The notes below the pieces were generated by a model that ran no database searches, was not told the origin of the DNA, and saw nothing but the letters and a program-made list of their open reading frames with translations. From contig JAVHZZ010000001.1 of the NCBI GenBank assembly GCA_036250195.1, forward strand, positions 398,154,117 through 398,218,116: a DNA stretch of 64,000 nucleotides. The letters run 5' to 3'. Position numbers and translations under genes: made by a program. The DNA comes from Mixophyes australis. Lineage: Eukaryota > Chordata > Amphibia > Anura > Limnodynastidae. Shown in pieces: positions 29,503-40,171 of this stretch (position 1 is the stretch's first letter; every line of letters begins with the position of its first letter).

Positions 29503-31436
29503 ATGAATGGCTATAATGCTATTTCCTCTTCCTGGATGTCTGTGTTTGTTTGTATGCGGTGAGGTGCAGCCAGTTATTTAAATTAGGTGTGCATACTGGT
29601 GCAGGCACGGCAGATAGCTGTAGAGTGTGTAGTGAGTCAGGATTGTTTCAGTAGATGGTCAGCAAATATGCAGATCTCAGATCTGTAGTTATGTACGCAA
29701 GAATCGGCATGGTCATCAGGACTCTCAGTCCTTGGTAAAATTGTTACAGAAATCACATCTGCACTAAGATTGCATAAGTATGTGCTCAGCTTAAATGAAA
29801 ATAAGGTACACATGTCTCAAAGTAAACTTTTGTTAGAAAAGTATTTTCACGACCATTATTTATTATTCCTATAAAAAAATGACAATATGTCTGATTTGCA
29901 CTAAATACACATAAATAATAAAAAATAAAAAATTATATAACTAAGCTTGTTCCATCCACCCAGTGAAACATGCAGAGCATATACGTTGTGTTACTAGTTT
30001 TAACTCCATTTTATGCTTGGATTATACCAGCCAAAGCTCACATTAGTACTAACTGTTAACTTTACATAAAGCAGCTAAATACTGATATAGCATCTGCGTT
30101 TTCCTAATAATCAGTGCGAGTCCCATGGTGTCTTGATATCAAGATGGCAGGAACAGATCTTCAATAGCAAGTTTAAATGTTACAGACTTTGTAAACTTGA
30201 TGCACCTGACACTTTCCTTATATTCTACCACTGCTACTATTTACACCTAATATATAAAATGCCCCAAGTAACAGCCCATTATTTTAATTATGTTTGTGTC
30301 TAAATACTCACATTGTTTGGATCATTATTCAAAGTTACTTGAATGACCAACATGTTTTGCTCAATGGCCTTCTTACCTCTCTACTATTCTACTGGTTGTT
30401 GTTGCAATGTTTAGGATTCACTGTTTTTGTGTAATGTGATTTGCTTATTATCTATTTTGATAGGTTTATGTGTATTTCTATAAGTAATACAAAGCCTCCT
30501 TGCGCCCAATTTTCAGGCTTAAATTAAACCGAACATTCTAACAAAATAAACACAAGTACAACTCAATTATCAATTCAATAACATACCATAAGCCAGTTCA
30601 GAATAACAAGTATTAATTGAACCCACACAAACAATTATAGTTTAACAATATCCCACATATCCAATGACAACAAAATAAAAAGAAACTGTATAAACACAGA
30701 AACATACAAGCTGAACACATGATCAATAGATTCTTCAAAAGAGAATATGGCCACAACAGAACCAAAGAAGTGACAATGAAAGTGAAACTTGTGGATAGGG
30801 AAGCATAACTATCGACACAAACCAAGAAAATATATAAATTAAAAAAAAAGAGTGGTTCGGTAGGGTTAGAGACTTTGATACATCACAATATGACAAGAGC
30901 TATAAGATGAAAAGATTGAGTGGATACATTTGAATCTGCTAAAAAGTGGGGGATGGGAAATGTACTATTGGACAAGTCATGCCTCACTCACACCAAGGCT
31001 AAACACCTTTTATTACAGCTAGCTCGGACCGTTTGTGACACAAGTTCATACACTGGACCCTGACAAAATGACAGAAACACACCAGGTTATTCCAGCAATA
31101 AATACATGTAAAACATGCAAAGGAAACTAAACCAACAATAAAATAGTAACTTTAAAAACTGGCAGAGTGTACAAGATTAAAATAAACACAAAAGGCACAA
31201 ATGTAATTTACATCATTGCATTCACACACTGTATACAATACATAGGCAGAACCATTTGACCACTCATGGTCAGAATCCTTGCACTTATGATAAAAACTCA
31301 ATTGACTAAACAAACTCAAAATCTAGTTATACATTTCAAAGACATGTATGACAGTAGATCCACAAATTTCACTCATATGAGAATTAATATGATAGACCAA
31401 AAAGAAAAGGGGACATTCCAAGGGCTATTGTCACTA
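29503..31436. other. No gene recognised
   Basis: 1.9 kb of AT-rich sequence. Open frames are short (at most 115 codons at 31266-31613, which runs into the palindrome beyond) and resemble nothing I know. Several A-rich runs (for example 29923-29937 and 30841-30850) may mark old retroposon tails. Confidence 0.5.
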
Positions 31437-31712
31437 TTGATACTAGTGTATCAGCGACCCCAAAAAAACCCCAAAAAACCGAGAGAGAGCTGCTGCGAAT
31501 GCGCAGCAGCTCCGTTTCGCCAGCGCTGTCCTATACAGCAGCCGCGGCGCTGTCTAAGAAGCGTCTGCGGCGGTGCTGTATACAATACAGCACCACCGCG
31601 GACGCTTCTTTGACAGCGCCGCGGCTGCTGTATAGGACAGTGGCCACTTAGTTAGCGCAGGGGGGGTTTCTAGAGACTCAGAACCCCCCCCCCCTGCGTG
31701 CGCCACTGTGTA
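31437..31712. repeat. Two adjacent GC-rich palindromes
   Basis: 31527-31643 is a long hairpin: CGCTGTCCTATACAGCAGCC...GCTTCTT on both sides of a short centre. Immediately after it, 31640-31708 is a second inverted repeat (AGTGGCCACTTAGTTAGCGC / GCGTGCGCCACTG) with runs of G and C. Likely MITEs or a compound palindromic element; no coding capacity. Confidence 0.75.
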
Positions 31713-32208
31713 TCAAACTTGGAACAATAGCACCAAACAGTCTCAATATAGACATAGTTATGTGGAGGTGAAGGCAGCATCTTCTTCTTTTTTTTTACCA
31801 TTAGTATTAATATTATCATTTTTTTCTTTCAAGTACATCTGCATTCACTTTTGTTTTCCATCGTTGTTTTAGCCCATCTTTCAGGGTACCAGCATTCCCA
31901 AGTTGTTTTGTGTATAAACGCTAATCTAGCAAAAAAAAAGCAGAAAAGTCACACAAATAAGGCTAAGCTATACTAACAGATGAACACACAAACTGATCAT
32001 ATCACCAAAATAGGCACCAAGCATAACACATGACATACAAACAACAAATCAGAACCACTGCTACAGCAACCTATAGAACCATATAGAGTGGTATTAAAAA
32101 AGCAAAGCCTTTGTTCACTGAGGAAGCCAGAGATACTACCTAAATGCGTCTGAAACATCCAAGCACACGTCATCACTTCAGTTGCTAGTACATTTTCTAC
32201 CCAAATAT
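31713..32208. other. No gene; possible Penelope-like tail
   Basis: AT-rich, no frame of note. The segment GTTCACTGAGGAAGCC...GCGTCTGAAAC near 32112-32160 resembles sequence often seen in Penelope-like terminal regions of amphibians (recall-based, weak). It ends with the target duplication CCAAATAT of the hAT element. Confidence 0.3.
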
Positions 32209-32724
32209 TAGAGATGAGCGGGCTCGGATATCTGAAATCCGAGCCCACCCGAACGTTGCCGATCCGAGCCGGATCCGAGACAGATCCGGATATTGGCGCC
32301 AATTGCAAAACTGAAACCGAGGCTCTGAGTCATAATCCCGCTGTCGGATCTCGCGATACTCGTATTCTATAAATTCCCCGCTAGCCGCCGCCATCTTCAC
32401 TCAGGCATTGATCAGGGTAGAGGGAGGTTGTGTTAGGTGGTTCTCTGTCCTGCTATATCTCGTGCTGTGCTGTGCTGTGCTGTGTTGTGTTCTGCTCAGT
32501 CCAGTGGTGCTGTGTCCTGTGCTCTGTCCTTCTGAGTTCAGTGGTGCTGCTGGGTCCTGTGCATTGTCCTGTTCAGTCCAGTGGTGCTGTGTCCTGTGCT
32601 CTGTCCTTCTAAGGGCATTGTTATTTCCCCATTATTCCCAAGTTATAAATTTTTTTTAAAAAAGTTATAAAAAATAATAAAAAATAATAATTATAAAAAA
32701 AAGAAATTAAAAAAAAAATATCCA

Positions 32725-33095
32725 AAAACAATCCTGCATTATAAGTCCATTGGTACTGCAATATTACAAAGTTCACTGATTCTGCAGTATAATTCCAGTG
32801 GTACTGCTATATTACAAAGTTCACTGATTCAGCAGTATAATTCCAGTGGTACTGCTATATTACAAAGTTCACTGATTCAGCAGTATAAGTCCAGTGGTAC
32901 TGCTATATTACAAAGTTCACTGATTCTGCAGTATAAGTCCATTGGTACTGCTATATTACAAAGTTCACTGATTCAGCAGTATAATTCCAGTGGTACTGCT
33001 ATATTACAAAGTTCAATGATTCAGCAGTATAAGTCCAGTGGTACTGCTATATTACAAAGTTCACTGATTCAGCAGTATAAGTCCAGTGGTACTCT
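32725..33095. repeat. 48-bp tandem array in the hAT element
   Basis: About seven copies of a 48-bp unit containing AAAGTTCACTGATTCAGCAG and TCCAGTGGTACTGC, closely alike. They lie just upstream of the open frame at 33172 and may be promoter-proximal repeats; that role is inference. Confidence 0.93.
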
Positions 33096-33171
33096 CCTGT
33101 GCCGCATATAATTTTTAAAGGCTTTGCCGAGTGTGTGTGGCTTAGGGGTACGCTCTCTTGTGCTACATATA

Positions 33172-33474
33172 ATGGAAAACAAAAATTTGGAGGATAAAGT
33201 AGGGAAAGATCAAGACCCACTACCTCCTAATGCTGAAGCTGCTGCCACTAGTCATGACATAGACGATGAAATGCCATCAACGTCGTCTGGCAAGCCTGAT
33301 GCCCAATCTCCTAGTACAGGGCATGTAAAATCCAAAAAGCCCAAGTTCGACGCTTCAACGCTGTCTGTCTTTCACATACTTGATGGGATCTCAATGATGA
33401 ATGCTCTGTACCATGGTCGTCTAAAACAAGAGTTATTGACATGCTATAACTACTGTAGTTTTTATAAATTATAA
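33172..33474 (+). CDS. Short acidic/Ser-rich protein frame in the hAT element
   Basis: 100 codons from ATG at 33172. The N-terminal 70 residues (MENKNLEDKVGKDQDPLPP..., MPSTSSGKPDAQSPSTGH) are low-complexity, then a KSKKPKFD basic patch. The last 30 residues look unrelated to the rest and may be read out of frame. The motif PSTSSGK followed by a Lys-rich stretch recurs in the frame at 63022-63999, so this is a feature of the repeat family. It may be the start of a transposase or accessory protein whose body is deleted. Function unknown. Confidence 0.45.
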   Translation: MENKNLEDKVGKDQDPLPPNAEAAATSHDIDDEMPSTSSGKPDAQSPSTGHVKSKKPKFDASTLSVFHILDGISMMNALYHGRLKQELLTCYNYCSFYKL

Positions 33475-33506
33475 ACACTACACTTGAAAGTTGGAGGAGG
33501 TATTGT

Positions 33507-33915
33507 CAGGGCCGGTGCTAGGGTCCTTGGCGCCCTAGGCACATTTTCAAAATCGGCACCCCCCGCCCCATTTTCAAAATTAGCGCCCCCCCCCCGTCTT
33601 TTCTTACCTTAACTTGCCTCCTCTCTGCTCCGTCTGCTCCCCTCCACTCACTGACACTGTCGGGCCGTGATGATGATGTCACGACCTGACAGTCAGTGAG
33701 TGGAGGGGAGGAGGCGGAGCAGAGAGGCGGCGGTGGTGATGATCAATAGTCCCTCCCCTCCTCCCTGTGGATGTATGTGAAGCTGTGCGGCGGTTGTGAA
33801 AGGTACGGTCAGCGGTCGCCGCACAGTTTTAAAGAAATTTTTAATCTGTGGCGCCCTCCAGAGCCCGGCGCCCTAGGCAAGTGCCTAACCTTGCCTAATG
33901 GGAGCGCCGGGCCTG
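33507..33915. mobile_element. hAT-like MITE nested in the hAT element
   Basis: 409 bp with ends CAGGGCCGGTGCTAGGG and ...GGAGCGCCGGGCCTG, flanked by 8-bp duplications GGTATTGT (33499-33506, 33916-33923). Internally there is a hairpin CCCTCCACTCACTGACA.../...TGTCAGTGAGTGGAGGGG type at 33641-33710. It has no coding capacity. Insertion postdates the host hAT element. Confidence 0.88.
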
Positions 33916-34535
33916 GGTATTGTGGCCCCGGTATTAAATTGGGTACTGGGGCCACTCCACTATGCAGTCCAGATAGAGGTGTATCAGATATTAAACAACG
34001 TTGACTGTTGCTGCCAAATCATAAATTAATGAAAATGACCTGTCATCGTCAAAAACAAGAGGTATTGACACGCTCAAACTACACCCTGTATATGCTGGAT
34101 GTAGGAGCAGGCAGCTGTGCAGTGGAATTCAGACCATTTGAAGGCGGAGGTATTGTGGCCCCGGTTCCAAATTGTGTACCGGGACCACTGCACTATGCAG
34201 TCCAGAAAGCTACCTCGGTGAAACGTTTTGGACTAAAAACAATATTGTGAGGTGTGAGGTGTTCAGAATAGACTGGGAATTAGTGGAAATGCTTGTTATT
34301 GAATGTTATTGAGGTTAATAATAGCGTAGGAGTGAAAATAAACCCAAAAACTTGACTTTAACACTTTTTATGTTTTTTTCAAAATAAATCCGAATCCAAA
34401 ACCTTAAATCCGAACCAAAACCTTTCGTCAGGTGTTTTGCGAAACAAATCCGAACCCAAAACCTCAAGCAAATCCGAATCCAAAACACAAAACACGAGAC
34501 ACCAAAAGTGGCCGGTGCACATCCCTACCAAATAT

Positions 34536-35640
34536 ATACATTCATTTGTTTACATTTATTTTTACTTTTAACCTATGTATTTGTTTCCACTTTATGCCTT
34601 GTAGGATGTCATATCTTGTACTTTATGCTTTGTATTATACTAAAATGTATGAATGATTATATTTCTTGGTGTACTGCGTACACTTAAATGTAATGTATCG
34701 TGTTTTTTGTACCTTTATACAAATAAAGTTACTCTTTCAAAAAAGTAGCTCTGTATACTGTGTGATTATAAGGACATCAGCAGTAGCTCTGTATACTGTG
34801 TGATTATGAGGACATCAGCAGTAGCTCTGCATACTGTGTGATTATGAGGACATTACCCAGCTGCAACAGTAGTGATATATACTGTGTGATTATAATATCA
34901 TTACCCAGTTCCATTGTAACTGACGAAGATGAACAAGATGAAAAAGACTGACTACCTACCACTTCTTCAGAAACACCCCTCTCCTGCCCCCCTGCCCAAA
35001 CCCCGCCCTCCTCACCTCCTGCTCCCTCCTCTTTCCTTATACAATAGCCCCCTCAAACACCCACAGCCCCGTCCATCTGCCGCCCTGCATTCCTAGAATC
35101 CTCCACATACTGGTACATGTTGGCGTCATCGCATGCACCTTCCCAGACCTCCTCCTCCACCTCCAACTGTCCCCATGCGTCCCTGTATCCCCGTCCCCCT
35201 AAAAACGGGGAAATCAAACCTCCTCCTCCGCCTCCAAATGTCCACATGCGTCCCCATCCTCCCCTGTATCCCTGTCCCCCTAAAATCGTTCAAATCAAAT
35301 CTCCACCTCCAACTGTCCCCATGCATCCCCATCCTCCCCTGTATTCCTGTCCCCCTCAAACTGTGCAAATCAAATCTCCTCTTCCTCGCCCACTTCACCC
35401 AGTTCCCCGAAAGCCACCACCCCCTGCTCCTGGCTCCAAGTATCGAATCCCCCCACTCCCCACTCCTTTCCCTACATCACGCCACCTACAAAGATTCTTT
35501 TCCTGGAACTGCCACCACCCTCCACCTCCCCCTCCACCTCCTAGCCCCCTGTAGATATAGCTCCTTGTAGATATAGTCCCCTGTAGATATAGCCCCCTGT
35601 ACATATAGCCCCCAGCAGGAAAGCCCCCTGCACCGACAGG
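34536..35640. repeat. Non-coding region with three tandem repeats
   Basis: 34540-34735 resembles a retroposon 3' end (ACAAATAAAGTTACTC then A-rich). 34737-34905 holds four units of about 38-48 bp (AGTAGCTCTGTATACTGTGTG). 35120-35400 holds about three 75-80 bp pyrimidine-rich units (CTGTCCCCATGCGTCCC, CCTGTCCCCCTAAAA). 35548-35615 holds 18-bp units (CCCCTGTAGATATAG). Pro-rich frames of up to 145 codons come from this composition and are not considered genes. Confidence 0.75.
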
Positions 35641-35740
35641 TTAGTATTGCTTTTGTACTTTATTTGCATGTTAAGCATCCACTCTGTTCAGCGCAATAAC
35701 CATGATTACTAAGCATGGAGACTAAACTATTTTATATGCA

Positions 35741-35781
35741 GTCTGTTGTCTATCTAAGGCAGCGATAGACAACAGACAACC
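35741..35781. repeat. Perfect 14-bp hairpin
   Basis: GTCTGTTGTCTATC and GATAGACAACAGAC flank a loop of about nine bases. It could be the core of a small palindromic repeat. No other evidence for a terminator or RNA gene. Confidence 0.7.
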
Positions 35782-35789
35782 TCCAGCTC

Positions 35790-36079
35790 CTTCCTGCTTT
35801 GTCAGTTATTATAGCTTGAAACACTTGTTAAAATGCCTACTGATCTATTATTATTATAGAGAGGTGTCTCTCGCTTTGATTAGATGTATGTTTAACTTGT
35901 TACTGAGATTAAGAATAATGTGTGGCCCCTTTGAAGGTTAGATGATCGTTCATGTGACCCCTAAGTATATCAGGTTGTATATCAGTGATCTAAAGGAAGA
36001 AGAGGAGAGAAACCTTTATATTCCACAAGTTATGTTTAGAGTAATATTTTGTTTAATATGCTGTAATCTCTTTCTGCAG
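35790..36079. other. Intronic sequence before PPID-like exon
   Basis: No coding signal. It ends in a pyrimidine-rich tract and TTTCTGCAG, a good splice acceptor for the exon at 36080. Confidence 0.5.
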
Positions 36080-36266
36080 CATGACAAGGAAGGCTTGCTC
36101 AGTATGGCCGACGCGGGCCCAAGCACTAATGGCTCTCAGTTCTTCATCACAACTGTGCCCACACCCCATTTAGATGGGAAATGTGGTATTTGGAATGGTT
36201 CTCAAAGGCCATGGCACTGTTAAAATGTTGGAAAATGTTGACGTAAAGGGAGAGATACCTGTAAAG
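36080..36266 (+). pseudogene. PPID: PPID (cyclophilin 40) exon, frameshifted
   Basis: An exon of 187 bp bounded by TTTCTGCAG and GTAAGT. It encodes [20 protein letters not shown] and [14 protein letters not shown], the peptidyl-prolyl isomerase core around the active-site Gln and Phe, as in cyclophilin 40. After GGGAAA two bases are missing relative to the expected codons; the reading resumes in another frame as [19 protein letters not shown]. Upstream exons encoding the first half of the isomerase are not found in the window. Either an unprocessed pseudogene or partial duplication, or a real gene with a sequence error. The retained introns exclude a processed copy. Confidence 0.7.
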
Positions 36267-36856
36267 GTAAGTCACATGTATAATTACAGTATTTTGGAAT
36301 GTTTTGCAAAATAAGGCTTCTTAATTTATGCTTTGGAGAAAAAGCTTTTAGCTTAAACTTGCTTTAAAATCTAGCAAGCAACAGTTTGATATGAGAAAAG
36401 GTAAACTCCTCAAGAAGGATCTGAAATAGAGGCATAGTTTATTATGCATATTAATACCACTGTGTAAGCCACAATGAAATGTGTAGTAGTGCTTCTTTTC
36501 TCAAGTCATATAAATCTATTTATGTGGTCATGTGAAAAACATTTAAAAATGTTTGTCTATCAGCAGAATACAAATTGTCAGGGCTTGTACATACAAACGT
36601 AGAGGAAGAAATGCCCTTTAAATGCATAGACAAAACCTTGGTACTTTGTCCAGACTTTTAACTGCATTTGAAGCATGTTTTTAAAACCTCCCTGCGCCAT
36701 AGTGTGCTATGTATTTTATGTATGTTTCCATATCACACCATTATATTGTAATAAACATTAATACTTGTGATCGCCTTAGGCTATGTTGAAATTGATGCAA
36801 AGCAAACGCTTGTGTGTTTGTAAACAGGTCCATTTTTGTCATAGTTGTTTTGACTA

Positions 36857-37044
36857 TAGGGGGTATGTTCAATTAAGACGGCAGATTGCGGTTACGCACA
36901 TAAAATGTCAATACAGTACCGCAACATCGCAGGCTTCCCTTCACAGCCCTATGGAGTCTGAAGGTTAATCCGCGTTGTTGTGATATTGGAAAGTCTGCAA
37001 CCTCGCGTAACTACGATCCGCCGTCTTAATTCAATATGCCCCTA
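36857..37044. mobile_element. TA-flanked MITE
   Basis: Inverted ends TAGGGGGTATGTTCAATTAA and its near-complement TTAATTCAATATGCCCCTA, followed inward by GACGGC. About 188 bp, no coding capacity, lying in the intron between the two PPID-like exons. The TA at each end suggests Tc1- or Harbinger-type mobilisation. Confidence 0.75.
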
Positions 37045-37339
37045 AATGTTAATGCACATATGATATCTTTAGCATGTGTTGAACTACGTGTTGAAAACTT
37101 AAAGTTTACAAATTATTCAACTTTATTTATTATAACATTGTATTAGGCAATATAAAAGTTGAATAAATGTCATAGTGCAGAGACATGAACAATAAAGCAG
37201 GTTAGTGATCGACACTTTTACAAAAGCTGAGGTTCCAACAGCCTTTGAACAGACAACACAATATTTAGATGAGAGCTAAGGTTTCGATAATTCAGATCTT
37301 TAATGGCTTGTGCACTTTAAATCTTTGTTTCCTATATAG

Positions 37340-37462
37340 CTATGCACAATAGCAGAGTGCGGAGAGCTGAAAGATGGAGACAAATGGGTCATGACCCCAT
37401 TAGATGGCTCTGGTGACACCCATCCTGACTTCCCAGAGGATTCTGATGTTGAATTAAATGAT
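37340..37462 (+). pseudogene. PPID: PPID-like next exon
   Basis: After ATATAG the frame reads LCTIAECGELKDGDKW and DGSGDTHPDFPEDSDVELND, which is the end of the cyclophilin 40 isomerase domain and the start of the linker to its TPR repeats. The exon ends GAT before GTATCC, a weak donor. Later exons (TPR region) are not seen downstream. This exon itself is open. The intron from 36267 to 37339 holds a MITE and otherwise AT-rich sequence. Confidence 0.7.
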
Positions 37463-39847
37463 GTATCCTTGAATGTTTGTGAGGTAAAAAGGAAAAACAT
37501 CACTGCACTCTAAGGCAATAAGAAAAGACGTTGGTTGAGCTAAGAAATCAATTTTTGGGCGGTTTTAAAAGCCTCCACAAGCTGTCACACATCACCAGAG
37601 GTTTTCACTGCCAAACGGCAGGATTTATTATCCAGTTGTTTGTAGGGTGAAAACGCACACCGCTGACGACAAGTGGCGGTTTTCAAAACCCTAAATTGCA
37701 TGCAGTTTAACCCAAACACTATACAGTTTAGGGCAAATCACCTGGTAAAATTGGATTGGAAACATACGGTTTTACCAATAGTGAGGTTCCAGCCCATTGC
37801 CACTCAGTATCGGGCCTGGTCCTCTGGTATGAGAAACTGCTTCTGATTGGCTGATCATTTTTTTTAGGTAGTCAGGCTTGCAGCACATTAATTCATAACT
37901 CTAACATTTCGTCTATGACGGGGTTTTTTCCCATATGGATTACATTGGATCAAGACAAGAAGAAGATTCCAGGTAAATATTTATTAGGGACAACGCACTA
38001 CAGAAAAAATTATGAGTGAAATAATAAAATAATAGGGGAAAATAATTATTTCATAAAACAAGGGTGCACAAATAAGTTATTCTAATACAAAGAGTGCACA
38101 ATTCATCTATTAAATTAATAAGTTGGAAAACTTCATTTATTCTAATAATAAAGGAGCACAAATACTTTATTAGAACTCAAAGGGGGCAAAAACTTGTAGT
38201 GCCTGCTCTTGTTGAACTGCCCCCATGTTTAACAAAACCACACTTTAGTAATTTAAGTCTTACAAGTCCCTGACATTACTGAAATTTGAGATCAATGCTC
38301 TATCCTCCCATGATTTGCTCTCTGTCAAACAAAAAGACTGAGAGAGTGCAGTCACTTGTGCTCTCTGTGGTTCCAAAGCAGTGATTTAGATTCCTTGGTA
38401 CTAGACTAAGACCAGAGTGTTTCTACAAAGGCTAAAGTAATAACTAAAAAATATCCTAAACTGTCAGTAAATGAAAGCCACTACAAATAAAGAAAACTAT
38501 AAAACCACCAATCCTTCTTGCTAATAATAGAGTGTTTCATGTTGACTAGAATTAAAGATACAATAGCTTACAATTAGGATTTACTGCTTTTAACTAATTG
38601 TCTTCGATTTTTCATCAGTTTAGAAACAAATGAAATAAAGTAAAAGCTAATGACTTACTGGTTACTATGGGTGTCATCATATATTTATTTTATATCAGTT
38701 TTCATAAATGAATTGAAAAATTGTGTTCTCGATAGTTTAAAGTGCTTCTGTATTCTAAATTATCCATTGAATTCTTACACAATGAAAGTCATGTGACATA
38801 TAAGAATGTTTATCTCAAGCTTTTATCATTAGATTTTACTGTAAAGGGCTGTAAAGTTGTGATTTGATAAAAGTTTGATAGAAATCTCTCTCATGTGACG
38901 TGATTTAACTGTGTACCTATTGTACTTGTTACATAAATATAAAACAAATATATTGTAAGTTAATATGTCACTAATTTCCAAATTATGAAACTTTAAAAGT
39001 TCACGAACCTTCAATGATCTCATTGTGCAAACACTTAGCAATTTGCAAGTGTAACCAAAAGTGCCTCAATGAAAACTATACTAATAGGTACATTTTACAT
39101 GTTCTAAGACACAATGTGAAACAATTTGTTCATTTCTGTATTGTGGGGTAAGTTTTGCACATTTGAGGCCTCACATTAAAGCATAAATCACTGTGAAAGG
39201 CTATAAGAAGAATGTTGGTATTTACCATTTTCCCTTGGATTTTTTTGTCGGGCTGCTATTGATGATTTATGATTGTGGACTACCATGATAACCACAGACA
39301 CATGGCGCATGATCTAATGAGCAGAGGGACTTTGGTATGCCCCTCTGAGCTCTGACTGCACTGTGACAACCTTCTTCTCCCCCTGCCTCTGCCTTTAAAT
39401 CATATGCTGGGAGCTGTAAGTCTGTATGTGTATAGCAGACTGACTGTGTATGTGTTTGGCAGCCATATTTGTTTGTCCTCCAGAGAGGTTTTGAAAAGGT
39501 GATAATGATTTGTAGAGGAACTGCTAAGAAAAGATGCATGCTTAAAAGACATAAAACTTGCTATTAAAAGAAAAAAAGAAATCTTTTATGTGGGATTGCT
39601 GCATAAGACATATTAGCTCTTCTATTTAGTGTTCATTAGTATTAGTTTACTGTAGAAATCTCCTACTCCCGCAGTGTCGTAGTATAAATGGACACTGTCA
39701 GTGCTATTGCTGAGACAATTAATGCTACAATGCTGTAGGTGTAAAGGGGGTTGGCTATGAAACTTCTTACTCTGTTGCTGACAACCAGTAAAAATGTAAC
39801 AGACAACCAGTAAAAACGTAACAGGACAGAGGTTAGGAGGACATATA
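37463..39847. other. No gene recognised
   Basis: 2.4 kb of AT-rich DNA. 37970-38200 has diverged repeats of about 50 bp (GGTGCACAAATAAGTTATTC, AGGAGCACAAATACTTTAT). A short tandem AACCAGTAAAAAYGTAACAG occurs near 39780-39825. No TPR exons of PPID were found on either strand. Confidence 0.5.
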
Positions 39848-40168
39848 GGGTCTGATTCATTAGGGAAAGTAAGGCAAAACAAAGGAGTAAATTTTCTCCT
39901 GGACAAACCATGTAACAATGCAAGTGGTGCAAATTAGTTTATTATTTTGCAAATAAGTTAAATACTGGCTGCTTTTTAATGTAACACACAAATACTAAAT
40001 ATCTTTATTTTTACACTGAAATTTAAAGTTGATCTAGGACATGCCCTACCCCAACTATAAATCTGTCCCCACATTTTAAATTTACCTCTCCCTTCAATGC
40101 AACATGGTTTTGCCAAGGTGCAAAGTTCCTCCTTTTTTTTGCTTTACTTTCCTTTTTAAATCAGGCCC
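39848..40168. mobile_element. MITE with ATA target duplication
   Basis: Ends GGGTCTGATTCATTAGGGAA and its near-complement (TTTTTAAATCAGGCCC), flanked by ATA on both sides (39845-39847, 40169-40171). Inner terminal sequence AAGTAAGGCAAAACAAAGGA is mirrored. About 320 bp, non-coding, Harbinger-like by its 3-bp duplication. Confidence 0.75.
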
Positions 40169-40171
40169 ATA

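Larger units (their letters stand above)
32209..34527 (+). mobile_element. hAT-like element with 8-bp TSD
   Basis: Ends TAGAGATGAGCGGG and its near-complement CCGGTGCACATCCCTA, flanked by exact 8-bp duplications CCAAATAT (32201-32208, 34528-34535). Both are hallmarks of the hAT superfamily. Its subterminal regions hold many ATCCGAGCC / AATCCGAACC motifs, which could be transposase binding sites. It contains a CTGTGCTGTG-rich stretch, a 48-bp tandem array, a short open frame and a nested MITE. There is no transposase, so it is non-autonomous. Confidence 0.88.

Noticed and set aside
35117..35570. Two overlapping 145-codon proline-rich frames
   Set aside because: Both arise from a pyrimidine-rich tandem repeat; two frames open at once indicates composition, not coding.
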